5,444 bases of DNA from Nitrospirota bacterium (GTDB lineage: Bacteria > Nitrospirota > RBG-16-64-22 > JACRHK01), in NCBI GenBank assembly GCA_016217625.1, contig JACRHK010000176.1, positions 1-5,444 of the forward strand. Reading direction: 5' to 3'. Position 1 is the first letter of the stretch. Every line of letters begins with the position of its first letter. A program made the position numbers and the translations under genes. The notes under the pieces are model-generated. The model was given only the letters and a program-made list of their open reading frames with translations. It made no database searches and had not been told where the DNA came from. Positions 5,387 to 5,444 of this stretch are shown piece by piece.

Positions 5387-5444
5387 TCCTCTTGAGTGAG
5401 TTGTTATGGCTTACTTTACTTTCAATGTATAATGTATCAGGACA
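5387..5444. other. AT-rich gene-free window end with an isolated TATAAT
   Basis: The composition turns AT-rich compared with the rest of the window. A perfect TATAAT lies at 5428-5433 on the plus strand, but no good -35 box is at the right distance (TTATGG at 5404-5409, 18 bases upstream, is poor). It could be a promoter for a gene to the right of the window, or chance in AT-rich DNA. I see no coding region here. Confidence 0.25.

Noticed and set aside
5361..5400. tRNA T-arm-like GGTTCAA / TTGAATCC
   Set aside because: The bases are part of the 9-bp hairpin, and no acceptor, D or anticodon arms can be built around them.

Overview
The window is a GC-rich bacterial chromosome segment in which all four recognisable protein genes lie on the minus strand. 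Read in the direction of transcription (right to left) they are: a small putative lipoprotein (4659-5135), acetylornithine aminotransferase argD (3142-4335), ornithine carbamoyltransferase argF (2219-3145) and the DNA translocase ftsK (1-2109, cut by the left window edge before its C-terminal gamma domain). No ribosomal or transfer RNA, CRISPR array or intact transposase is visible. The signal-peptide/lipobox protein suggests a diderm (Gram-negative type) organism. The gene content is housekeeping and does not fix the phylum. A GC-rich uncultivated lineage of the Methylomirabilota/Rokubacteria kind would fit, but that is only an impression.

argD and argF overlap by four bases (ATGA) and form a tight arginine-biosynthesis pair. 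ArgD converts N-acetylglutamate semialdehyde to N-acetylornithine. ArgF carbamoylates ornithine to citrulline. The deacetylation step, argB/argC and argG/argH are not in the window. ftsK follows argF after 109 bases, in the same orientation but with its own Shine-Dalgarno sequence.

The non-coding DNA is more unusual than the genes. Both intergenic regions flanking argDF contain strict 7-base-period repeat arrays arranged head to head: CACG/CGTG heptamers (3 against 6 copies) between argF and ftsK, and TCAGC/GCTGA heptamers (4 against 9 copies) upstream of argD. The arms are inverted copies, so each array can fold into long hairpins. The second array has two mutually exclusive perfect 12-bp pairings around a 37-base polypurine tract. 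Next to it lies a 142-bp element with 14-bp terminal inverted repeats (one mismatch) and internal GC hairpins resembling IS200/IS605-type ends. It seems to supply the last ten codons and the stop of the lipoprotein gene.

The right 309 bases (5136-5444) hold no gene. They contain a good sigma70-type promoter and ribosome binding site for the lipoprotein gene, a 103-bp segment bounded by 11-bp inverted repeats with a central 20-bp near-palindrome, a pair of mutually exclusive hairpins, and an AT-rich end with an isolated TATAAT.
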